NCBI GenBank assembly: GCA_002937655.1
Contig: PTKH01000010.1
Coordinates: 1 to 42,814 of the forward strand
Origin: Alphaproteobacteria bacterium MarineAlpha9_Bin3
GTDB taxonomy: Bacteria; Pseudomonadota; Alphaproteobacteria; TMED109
Length of the DNA stretch: 42,814 bases
Direction: 5' to 3'
Under the pieces are notes generated by a model. The model was not told the origin of the DNA, did no database searches, and saw nothing but the letters and a program-made list of their open reading frames with translations. This document shows positions 36,295-42,814 of the stretch, in pieces. The position numbers and the translations under genes were made by a program. Position 1 is the stretch's first letter. Each line of letters begins with the position of its first letter.

Positions 36295-36479
36295 TGTAAT
36301 TCCATATTGATGCTAATAAGTATACTATATAACATGTATATTATATAACATTAAGCATATAAGCTTGTTTAAATTTAATATAAATAGTATTTAATTATAC
36401 TTTAATAAAGTATTATTTAAATAAAAAAAATTATATCGATAATATAGGGATATTTTATAAATTATTTTGAGGTATTAAA
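36295..36479. promoter_or_regulatory. Divergent promoter region with a 10-base direct repeat
   Basis: This AT-rich gap of 185 bases separates the hydrolase gene (minus) from cysE (plus) and must hold promoters for both. The decamer TATATAACAT occurs twice, at 36326–36335 and 36342–36351, in phase at 16 bases, with an ACATGT palindrome between. It lies on the hydrolase side and could be an operator. No -35/-10 pair was convincing. Confidence 0.45.
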
Positions 36480-36992
36480 TTGTTTTATTCTATCAAAGAT
36501 CAAATTGCATCTATAAAGAAGAGAGATCCTGCAGCTCGCTCTGTATTAGAAATTTTATTATGCTATCCTGGCTTACATGCTTTATTTTTTCATAGAATAT
36601 CAAATTTTTTATGGAAGTATCACTTATATTTAGTAGCCAGATTTATATCGCACATAGGTAGAGTATTTACAGCAATAGAAATTCATCCTGCAGCAAAAAT
36701 AGGAAAAAGATTTTTTATAGACCATGGAGCTGGAGTTGTAATAGGAGAAACAGCTGAAATTGGTAATGATGTACATATATATCATCAAGTAACTTTAGGT
36801 GCTATTACTTCTGAAAAAGTAAAAAGACACCCAACAGTTGGAAATGGAGTGATTATAGGTTCAGGAGCTAAATTACTTGGTCCAATTACAATTGGAGATA
36901 ATGCAAAAATTGGAGCTAATGCTGTCGTGATAAATGATGTTGCTGCTGGAGCTTCAATGATAGGTATACCAGCAAAAGAGTTTATAAAATAG
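36480..36992 (+). CDS. cysE: Serine O-acetyltransferase (short form)
   Basis: CysE makes O-acetylserine, the carbon skeleton for cysteine. The 170-residue protein is the short type, lacking most of the N-terminal helical domain of E. coli CysE. The left-handed beta-helix carries the catalytic FIDHGAG (D81–H82) and IYHQVTLG (H102), followed by hexapeptide repeats. The start is TTG at 36480, eight bases after a GAGG ribosome-binding site; no ATG nearby fits. It heads a sulfur operon with two cysteine desulfurases. Confidence 0.93.
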   Translation: MFYSIKDQIASIKKRDPAARSVLEILLCYPGLHALFFHRISNFLWKYHLYLVARFISHIGRVFTAIEIHPAAKIGKRFFIDHGAGVVIGETAEIGNDVHIYHQVTLGAITSEKVKRHPTVGNGVIIGSGAKLLGPITIGDNAKIGANAVVINDVAAGASMIGIPAKEFIK

Positions 36993-37029
36993 AATTTAGA
37001 ATCAAATGAATATGTTAAGAGACTAAAAT

Positions 37030-38145
37030 ATGAGTTTATATCTAGATTATAATGCTTCAGCACCTATTATTAGTGATGTTGTTGAAATCATGAATAATTC
37101 TTTAGAAATTATTGGAAACCCTTCATCAATTCATTCTTCTGGAAGAAAAGCTAGAAAAGCAATAGAAGATTCTAGAGAAATAATTGCGAAAACTATAGAT
37201 TGCAACCCTAAAAATATTATTTTTACTTCTGGAGCTACAGAAGCCAATACTTTAGCCTTAAATTGTTCAAAAGAAATGAAAACATTTATTTCATCCATAG
37301 AACATGACTCAGTATTAAAACAAAACATTAATGCTAATATTATTCCAGTAACATTAAATGGAATAGTAAATTTAGAAGTTTTAGAAAATGATTTAAAAAA
37401 AACAACTGCAGAAAAATTATTTGTTTCAATTATGGCTGTGAATAATGAAACGGGAATAATTCAACCTTTAGAGGATATTTCAAAAATATGTAAGAAATAT
37501 AATGCTATTTTACATGTTGATGCTGTTCAAGCTATTGGAAGAATAACTATTTCAATGAATAATCTTGATATAGATTTGCTTACTATTTCTTCTCATAAAA
37601 TTGGTGGACCTAAAGGTGTAGGCTGTTTGGCAGTTAGTGATCAAATTTATTCCCTACTTTCTCCTATAATTATGGGAGGTGGCCAAGAAAGAGGTTTTAG
37701 AGGAGGAACAGAAGCCGTCAATCAAATTATTGGATTTGGTGCTGCTGCTGAATATTCTCAAAAGTTAAAATTAGTTAATACTCTTAATTCTAGAGAGGCT
37801 TTAGAAGAAAAAATATTTTCTATGCTTCCAAATGCAGTGATTATAGGTAAAAATTCACCAAGAGTTGCAAATACATCTTTAATAGCTTTTAAAAATATAT
37901 CAGCAGAAAGTTTAGTTATAGCTTTAGATATTGAAGGCTATGAAGTAAGCTCAGGTTCAGCATGCTCTTCTGGAAAGATAAGTGATAGTCATGTATTAAA
38001 AGCTATGCATTTGGATGAAAGTTTAGTCAAAGGAGCAATTAGAATTAGTTTATGTAGAAGTTTAAATAAAAGTGAAATATTATCTTTTTGCGCTATTTTA
38101 AAAAGAGTAATTAATAAAATTTCAAATAAAAAGAAAATTATATAA
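37030..38145 (+). CDS. Cysteine desulfurase, NifS/IscS family (first copy)
   Basis: This 371-residue PLP enzyme takes sulfur from cysteine, forming a protein persulfide. The PLP lysine is K190 (TISSHKIGGPKG), the stacking His is H92 (EHDS), and the persulfide cysteine is C312 in GSACSSG. It is shorter and more divergent than the copy that follows; tandem desulfurase genes of this kind are common in Alphaproteobacteria. Its stop shares one base with the next ATG (TAATG). Which acceptor each paralogue serves cannot be told from sequence. Confidence 0.92.
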   Translation: MSLYLDYNASAPIISDVVEIMNNSLEIIGNPSSIHSSGRKARKAIEDSREIIAKTIDCNPKNIIFTSGATEANTLALNCSKEMKTFISSIEHDSVLKQNINANIIPVTLNGIVNLEVLENDLKKTTAEKLFVSIMAVNNETGIIQPLEDISKICKKYNAILHVDAVQAIGRITISMNNLDIDLLTISSHKIGGPKGVGCLAVSDQIYSLLSPIIMGGGQERGFRGGTEAVNQIIGFGAAAEYSQKLKLVNTLNSREALEEKIFSMLPNAVIIGKNSPRVANTSLIAFKNISAESLVIALDIEGYEVSSGSACSSGKISDSHVLKAMHLDESLVKGAIRISLCRSLNKSEILSFCAILKRVINKISNKKKII

Positions 38146-39302
38146 TGAAACCTATTTATTTAGATTATCAATCATCTACACCAACAGATGAAAATGTATT
38201 GAAAAAAATGATACCTTACTTTTCTGAGGTTTATGGTAATCCACATTCCTCAAATCATCAATATGGATTAGATGCCTATGATTCCACAGAAAATGGTCGA
38301 AAAAAAATAGCTCAGGCAATTGGTGCACAAACGGAAGAAATAATTTTTACTTCTGGCGCAACTGAGTCTAATAATTTAGCTATAAAAGGCTCATTTTTAT
38401 ATAGAAAGAAAAAACATAATAGAAAGAAAATTATTATTGCAGCTACAGAGCATAAATGTGTAATTGAAGCGGCTAATTCTCTTACTTCACTTGGTGCTTT
38501 AGTAAGTGTAATAGACGTAAATGACAAGGGTGAGATTAATTTAGATCAATTAAAGAGTGAAATAAACAGTGAAGTAGCATTAGTCTCAATCATGTTAGCT
38601 AATAACGAAATTGGTATAATACATCCTATTAAAAAAATATCTAAAATTTGTAAGAAATTTAATGTTTGGCTTCATTCAGATGCAGCACAAGCATTAGGGA
38701 ATATGGATATTAAAGTTAATGACTTAGGTGTAGACTTACTTAGTATATCCAGCCATAAACTTTATGGCCCTAAAGGTATAGGTTGTTTATTTGTAAGAAG
38801 ACGACCTAGAATAAGACTGTTTGCTCAGATAGATGGTGGAGGACAGGAAAGACTAATGAGATCAGGAACATTGCCAACCCCATTAATTGTTGGTTTTAGT
38901 GAAGCTATGTATATTGCAAACCAAAATTTAGAAAAAAATATAAAAAAATTAAAATCTTTAAGAGAAAGGCTCCATAATCACTTTTTAAAGTTTGATAATA
39001 AAATAATTTTAAATGGAACAGAATTAAATAAAAATCGTTTACCTAATAACTTAAACTATTTAGTGGAAGGAGTTAATGCGATAGAACTTACAGAATCCTT
39101 GGGTAATCATGTAGCATTTTCAACAGGGTCTGCCTGTTCAACAGGAAGTATTGAACCTTCTTATGTTCTTACTTCTATAGGTTTAGCTAAAGAGCAAGCA
39201 TTATCATCTTTCAGAATATCAGTTGGGTTAAAAACTACTCCAGAAGAGGTGGATGAGGCAGCTAAAATTATATGTAGTAAGATTGATTTTTTAAGAAAAT
39301 AA
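38145..39302 (+). CDS. iscS: Cysteine desulfurase IscS (second copy)
   Basis: This 385-residue cysteine desulfurase has the PLP lysine K205 (SISSHKLYGPKG), H103 (TEHKC) and the persulfide cysteine C331 in FSTGSACSTGSIEPSYVL, a long mobile loop typical of IscS. DGGGQERLMRSGTLPTPLIVG is also highly conserved. It would feed sulfur to Fe-S assembly and to MnmA, encoded in the same operon. It begins at the stop of the first desulfurase gene and is followed 13 bases later by the ferredoxin gene. Confidence 0.95.
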   Translation: MKPIYLDYQSSTPTDENVLKKMIPYFSEVYGNPHSSNHQYGLDAYDSTENGRKKIAQAIGAQTEEIIFTSGATESNNLAIKGSFLYRKKKHNRKKIIIAATEHKCVIEAANSLTSLGALVSVIDVNDKGEINLDQLKSEINSEVALVSIMLANNEIGIIHPIKKISKICKKFNVWLHSDAAQALGNMDIKVNDLGVDLLSISSHKLYGPKGIGCLFVRRRPRIRLFAQIDGGGQERLMRSGTLPTPLIVGFSEAMYIANQNLEKNIKKLKSLRERLHNHFLKFDNKIILNGTELNKNRLPNNLNYLVEGVNAIELTESLGNHVAFSTGSACSTGSIEPSYVLTSIGLAKEQALSSFRISVGLKTTPEEVDEAAKIICSKIDFLRK

Positions 39303-39315
39303 AGAGGATTGTTTG

Positions 39316-39660
39316 GTGCCTAATATAATTTTTAAAAAAAATAATAAAGAAATATTAGTTAAAGAAAAAAGCGACAAATTAACTATATTGGAAGTTGCCC
39401 AAAATAATGGAATTGAGATAGAAGGCGCATGTGAAGGTTCACTTGCTTGCTCAACCTGTCATATTATTGTAGATAAGGAATGGTATAATAAATTGAAAGA
39501 GCCAAGTTGGGATGAAGAAGATATGTTAGATTTAGCAACTGGCTTAACAGTAACTTCAAGATTAGGTTGTCAAATAGTATTGTCAAAAGAATTAGATGGT
39601 TTGAAAGTCACTCTACCTTCTAGTAAAAATGATGTTCGCTTGAATAAAAATAAATATTAA
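39316..39660 (+). CDS. fdx: [2Fe-2S] ferredoxin (Isc/adrenodoxin type)
   Basis: This 114-residue electron carrier has cysteines at 39, 45, 48 and 85 in the pattern C-x5-C-x2-C…C (GACEGSLACSTC and SRLGCQI). That is the adrenodoxin/IscFdx type, which supplies electrons for Fe-S cluster assembly. GTG at 39316 is preferred because AGAGGA (39303–39308) is seven bases upstream; TTG at 39313 is a near alternative. In classical isc operons the scaffold and chaperone genes lie between iscS and fdx; here they are absent. Confidence 0.93.
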   Translation: MPNIIFKKNNKEILVKEKSDKLTILEVAQNNGIEIEGACEGSLACSTCHIIVDKEWYNKLKEPSWDEEDMLDLATGLTVTSRLGCQIVLSKELDGLKVTLPSSKNDVRLNKNKY

Positions 39661-39670
39661 TTGAGGTAAT

Positions 39671-40651
39671 ATGAAAAAAATACATAGACCAAATATGGAA
39701 AAATTATCAAATTTGCCTGACTTTCCTTATGAAGCTAAGTATGAAAATAGCATTATAGGTTTTGAAGAATATAAAGATATGAAAATGGCGTATATTGATG
39801 AGGGAAATCCAAAATCAGAATTAACTTTTTTATTGTTACACGGTTCTCCAACTTGGTCTTATATGTGGAGGCATTTTATAAAGGAAATAGAGAAATTAAA
39901 TTATAGAGCAGTAGCATTTGACCTGCCTGGGTTTGGTAGGTCTGATAAACCACTTGATGAATCAGCTTACACATTTCATTCTATGAGGGAATCAATAATT
40001 TGTATGATTAAAAGGCTTGAGCTCAAAAATATTGTTTTAGTAGTTCATGAGTGGGGAGGGTTTTTAGGATTAACTATTCCTATGGATATGCCAGAATTAT
40101 TTGATGGCATGATAATACATAATACGACATTAGCTACGGGTAATAACTTAATGTCAGATAGTTACACAGATTGGAGACAATATATTAAAGATAATCCAGA
40201 TTTAAATGTAAGAGCTATTATGGCTAGAACTAACAAAATACTTAGTTTAAAAGAGTGTAATAATTATCATGCGCCATTCGACGATTATGATAGCAAAGTT
40301 GCTTTAAGAACAATGCCAAAAATATTTCCTAATAATCAAAAAAAAGATGGTGCAGAAATATCACAAAGAGCCCAAGACTGGTTTAGTAATGAGTTTGATG
40401 GATTGGCTTTATCTGTATCTGGTATGAGAGATCCCTTATTTCCACAAGATGCATTAAATAGGTTTTATAGTTCAATTAAGGGTATTCACAAGCTTCCAGG
40501 TGTTGATAATGCAGGACATTTTTTACCAGAGTGGGCTATGGAATATGGAGAGCAATTAATAAAAAAATACGTAAATTTAAGAGAAAAATTTCTTCAGGAA
40601 AAAGAAAATACAATTAATAATAGTGATAATGATAATACAAACAATGTCTAA
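39671..40651 (+). CDS. DhlA-like haloalkane dehalogenase homologue with Glu at nucleophile site
   Basis: This 326-residue alpha/beta hydrolase matches subfamily I haloalkane dehalogenases such as DhlA. It shows LLLHGSPTWSYMWRHFI, DLPGFGRSDKP, VVHEWGGFLGLTIPM, SGMRDPLFP and DNAGHFLPEW. In DhlA the nucleophile is Asp124 within VVQDWGG; here the residue is Glu127. The acid Asp254 and base His283 are kept, as is the halide-binding Trp128. The residue before the oxyanion turn is Ser59 instead of the DhlA Glu. Activity as a dehalogenase is therefore doubtful. It sits between ferredoxin and mnmA and overlaps mnmA by eight bases. There is no signal peptide. Confidence 0.88.
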   Translation: MKKIHRPNMEKLSNLPDFPYEAKYENSIIGFEEYKDMKMAYIDEGNPKSELTFLLLHGSPTWSYMWRHFIKEIEKLNYRAVAFDLPGFGRSDKPLDESAYTFHSMRESIICMIKRLELKNIVLVVHEWGGFLGLTIPMDMPELFDGMIIHNTTLATGNNLMSDSYTDWRQYIKDNPDLNVRAIMARTNKILSLKECNNYHAPFDDYDSKVALRTMPKIFPNNQKKDGAEISQRAQDWFSNEFDGLALSVSGMRDPLFPQDALNRFYSSIKGIHKLPGVDNAGHFLPEWAMEYGEQLIKKYVNLREKFLQEKENTINNSDNDNTNNV

Positions 40652-41759
40652 GAATAGAAAAATAAAAAAAGTAGCTGTAGCAATGTCAGGCGGAGTTGAT
40701 AGCTCTGTAGCAGCAGCTATGATGGTTGAAAAAGGTTATGAAGTCATCGGGTTAACCATGCAATTATATGATAATGGTAAAGTAAGTGCTTCTGGAAGTA
40801 AAACATGTTGTGCAGGACAAGATATTTATGATGCAAAGAGGGTTTCAGATAAGCTAGGTATAAAACATTATACTCTAGATTATGAAAAACGTTTTCTGGA
40901 TAATGTAATAAAGGATTTTGCAGATAATTATGCCAATGGATTAACACCTATACCATGTATAAGATGTAATCAAAGAATGAAATTTAAAGATTTATTAGAT
41001 ACTTCTTTGGACTTAGGAGCTGATTTTTTAGTTACAGGACATTATGCAAGTATTAAGGGAAGGGGTAATGATATTGCTTTATATAGAGCAAGAGATATTT
41101 CACGTGATCAAAGTTATTTTCTATTTGCCACTCCTCAAGAAATATTAAAAAATATTTCATTCCCTCTAGGAGAAATTACAAAACAAGAAACTAGAGATTA
41201 TGCAAAAAAAATGAATCTTTCTGTATCTAATAAACCTGAGTCACAAGATATCTGCTTTGTTCAATCTACTGCAAAAAGAGGTTATAGAGAAATAGTTCAA
41301 AAATTAAGGCCGGATGTTAAGAAATCTGGAAATATAATACATGTTAATGGAGAAGTAATGGGAAAGCATGTTGGGATAGACTCTTTTACAGTAGGACAAA
41401 GGAGGGGATTAGGAGTAATATCAAACGATGGAACTCCATTATATGTTACAAAAATAGATGCTAAGGAAAATAATATATATGTAGGTTCTGAATCGGACAT
41501 GGAAATAAAAAAATTTAATATCTCAGAAATAACCTGGCTAGATAAAACAAATAAATTAAATTTTTTTAAAGATGTTGATGTCCAATTAAGTTCTGAGCAT
41601 ATTACCCAGAAAGCTGATATTAATATTGAAGATTCTGCAGAAGCTATAATATCTCTTAAAGAACCAAATTATAGAGTAGCTCCAGGGCAAGCTTGTGTTG
41701 CTTATGATAAAAATAGGGTTTTAGGTGGTGGTTGGATTTCTGGAAATTTATCTTTATGA
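40644..41759 (+). CDS. mnmA: tRNA-specific 2-thiouridylase MnmA
   Basis: MnmA makes 2-thiouridine at position 34 of tRNA for Lys, Glu and Gln, using persulfide sulfur from IscS, directly or by relay. From ATG 40644 the protein has 371 residues. The PP-loop is AMSGGVDSSVAA; catalytic cysteines lie in IPCIRCNQRMKF and SQDICFV; TGHYA and FTVGQRRGLGV are also typical. The frame is open further upstream (GTG 40623, ATG 40629), but the later ATG gives the normal N-terminus. It overlaps the previous gene by eight bases, and no strong ribosome-binding site is seen. Confidence 0.94.
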   Translation: MSKNRKIKKVAVAMSGGVDSSVAAAMMVEKGYEVIGLTMQLYDNGKVSASGSKTCCAGQDIYDAKRVSDKLGIKHYTLDYEKRFLDNVIKDFADNYANGLTPIPCIRCNQRMKFKDLLDTSLDLGADFLVTGHYASIKGRGNDIALYRARDISRDQSYFLFATPQEILKNISFPLGEITKQETRDYAKKMNLSVSNKPESQDICFVQSTAKRGYREIVQKLRPDVKKSGNIIHVNGEVMGKHVGIDSFTVGQRRGLGVISNDGTPLYVTKIDAKENNIYVGSESDMEIKKFNISEITWLDKTNKLNFFKDVDVQLSSEHITQKADINIEDSAEAIISLKEPNYRVAPGQACVAYDKNRVLGGGWISGNLSL

Positions 41760-41775
41760 TTAAATTCTATAAATA

Positions 41776-42684
41776 ATGCAAAATAAAAATAATAAATCAG
41801 TACTCAATGGTATAGGTTTAATGATAATTGCTACAGTGCTATTTTCTGTTATGCATGCATCAATTAAACATATGTCTTCAAATATGCATCCATTTGAAAT
41901 TGCCTTTTTTAGAAACTTATTCGGTTTATTAGTTATTGCTCCCTGGTTTATTAAGTATGGAATAGAGCCATTAAAAACAAAAAAAATTAAATTACATATG
42001 GCACGTTCATTTTTTAATGTAATTGCAATGTTGTCTTTTTTCTATTCATTAAGTATCGCACCTTTAGCTGATGTTGCATCTTTAGCATTTACAGCACCTT
42101 TATTTGCAAGTATTTTAGCAGTTTTTTTTCTAAAAGAAATAATAGGTGTAAAAAGGATTTTAGCAATAATAGTAGGTTTTTTAGGCGCTATTATTATAAT
42201 AGATCCCGTTTATTCATCAATAAATAATGGTCATATTTTTACTTTATTATCTGCTTCAGTTTGGTCCGTATCATTAATTATAATTAAAATTTTAGGACGC
42301 ACTGAAAGTAGTGTAACCATTACATCCTATATGGTTATCATAATGATTCCTTTATCTGGTATAGCAGCACTTTTTCACTGGGAAGCACCTAGTATAAATG
42401 ATTTAATATTTCTTATGATTATAGGTATTTCAGGTACAGCCGCTCAAATGTTATTAGCCCAAGCATTAAGACAGGGGGATACTAGTATTATAATGCCTTT
42501 TGATTTCCTTAAATTAATTTGGGCAGTTGTAATAGGTTATTTATTTTTCTTCGAAGTGCCTTCAATAAATACTTGGTTAGGAAGTATAATAATTTTTTTA
42601 AGTACTTTATATATAGCTAATAGAGAAAGAGTATTATCAAAAGAAAGAAATATTAAAAATATTACTCAACCAGTTGACCAATAG
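41776..42684 (+). CDS. DMT superfamily transporter (EamA domains)
   Basis: This 302-residue inner-membrane protein has ten hydrophobic segments in two EamA repeats (about 10–140 and 155–290). ASIKHMSSNMHPFEIAFFRNLFG near the start and PLFASILAVFFLKEIIG closing the first half are typical of drug/metabolite transporters. Substrates in this family range from amino acids to nucleotides and cannot be deduced. It starts 16 bases after mnmA and appears to be the last gene of the cysE operon. Confidence 0.88.
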   Translation: MQNKNNKSVLNGIGLMIIATVLFSVMHASIKHMSSNMHPFEIAFFRNLFGLLVIAPWFIKYGIEPLKTKKIKLHMARSFFNVIAMLSFFYSLSIAPLADVASLAFTAPLFASILAVFFLKEIIGVKRILAIIVGFLGAIIIIDPVYSSINNGHIFTLLSASVWSVSLIIIKILGRTESSVTITSYMVIIMIPLSGIAALFHWEAPSINDLIFLMIIGISGTAAQMLLAQALRQGDTSIIMPFDFLKLIWAVVIGYLFFFEVPSINTWLGSIIIFLSTLYIANRERVLSKERNIKNITQPVDQ

Positions 42685-42685
42685 T

Positions 42686-42710
42686 AAAATAAATAGTTCT
42701 TTATTTTTTT
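42686..42710 (+). terminator. Weak AT-only terminator candidate
   Basis: AAAATAAA (42686–42693) pairs with TTTATTTT (42700–42707), and the T tract continues to 42710. It follows the transporter stop directly and precedes the tRNA-Met gene. The stem has no G-C pair, so it is weak. Confidence 0.35.
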
Positions 42711-42744
42711 AATATCATACTATAAAAAGTATCTAAGTATTAAT

Positions 42745-42814
42745 GGCGAAGTAGCTCAGTTGGTTAGAGCAGCGGAATCATAATCCGAAGGTCGTAGGTT
42801 CAAATCCTACCTTC
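42745..42814 (+). tRNA. tRNA-Met (anticodon CAU), 3' end cut off by window
   Basis: A tRNA begins with acceptor GGCGAAG, then a D arm GCTC…GAGC, an anticodon loop ATCATAA with anticodon CAT, and a T arm GTAGG TTCAAAT CCTAC. The window ends in the 3' acceptor strand (CTTC). The body resembles elongator tRNA-Met of Alphaproteobacteria. Initiator tRNA is unlikely, since there is no run of three G-C pairs in the anticodon stem. A lysidine-modified tRNA-Ile(CAU) is a less likely alternative. Confidence 0.9.

Noticed and set aside
1-42814. CRISPR arrays, insertion sequences, prophage or toxin–antitoxin modules
   Set aside because: No regularly spaced repeats, transposase or integrase motifs, terminal inverted repeats or recognisable toxin–antitoxin pairs were found on either strand.

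Overview
The window is a dense, very AT-rich stretch of bacterial chromosome. It holds 44 protein genes and two tRNA genes cut by the window edges. The gene order rpoZ–rsh–pyrE–DUF2062–pdxJ–acpS–lepB–rnc–era–recO–parC is characteristic of Alphaproteobacteria, and the pairs mrcA–prfB and tyrS/anmK also fit that group. Low G+C, tiny intergenic gaps, convergent genes whose stop codons overlap, a TRAP transporter and many small secreted proteins suggest a free-living, streamlined, probably marine alphaproteobacterium. The exact lineage cannot be fixed by eye. No mobile element, phage gene or CRISPR array was seen.

Layout. (1) 1–5.5 kb, after a tRNA-Ser(GCU): an accessory-looking block with two small secreted proteins, a PhyH-type dioxygenase, and a glycan module (GT9 glycosyltransferase, DUF6165 protein, HAD phosphatase whose start is disrupted), then a PLP-dependent dehydratase. 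(2) 5.5–10.7 kb: lytic transglycosylase, dapA, smpB, periplasmic glutathione peroxidase, family-5-like uracil-DNA glycosylase and folK. (3) 10.77–24.2 kb: one same-strand run from rpoZ to an N-formylglutamate amidohydrolase-like gene, with many start/stop overlaps. It covers stringent response, pyrimidine and PLP synthesis, acyl-carrier activation, signal peptidase, RNase III, Era, RecO and topoisomerase IV, with a TRAP permease pair at the 3' end. (4) 24.2–36.3 kb: MATE exporter, ketopentenoate-hydratase-like enzyme, PBP1a, prfB with its programmed +1 frameshift, Bcp peroxiredoxin, AsmA-like protein, tyrS, anmK and an alpha/beta hydrolase. (5) 36.5–42.7 kb: a sulfur operon (cysE, two cysteine desulfurases, [2Fe-2S] ferredoxin, a DhlA-like hydrolase, mnmA), a DMT transporter and a tRNA-Met cut by the window end.

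How the genes work together. The sulfur operon makes O-acetylserine for cysteine, mobilises cysteine sulfur and uses it for tRNA 2-thiouridine, but carries no scaffold or chaperone genes. Slt, PBP1a and AnmK cover peptidoglycan synthesis, cleavage and recycling. The GT9/DUF6165/HAD group points to surface sugar assembly.

The points most worth a second look are the HAD phosphatase gene, whose catalytic N-terminus is reached only by a +1 shift at TTT-TGA or by a non-ATG start; a DhlA-type dehalogenase homologue with Glu at the nucleophile position; the trimmed isc-like operon; and a probable leaderless extended -10 promoter in front of the dioxygenase. I saw no convincing wholly new multi-gene defence or mobile system.
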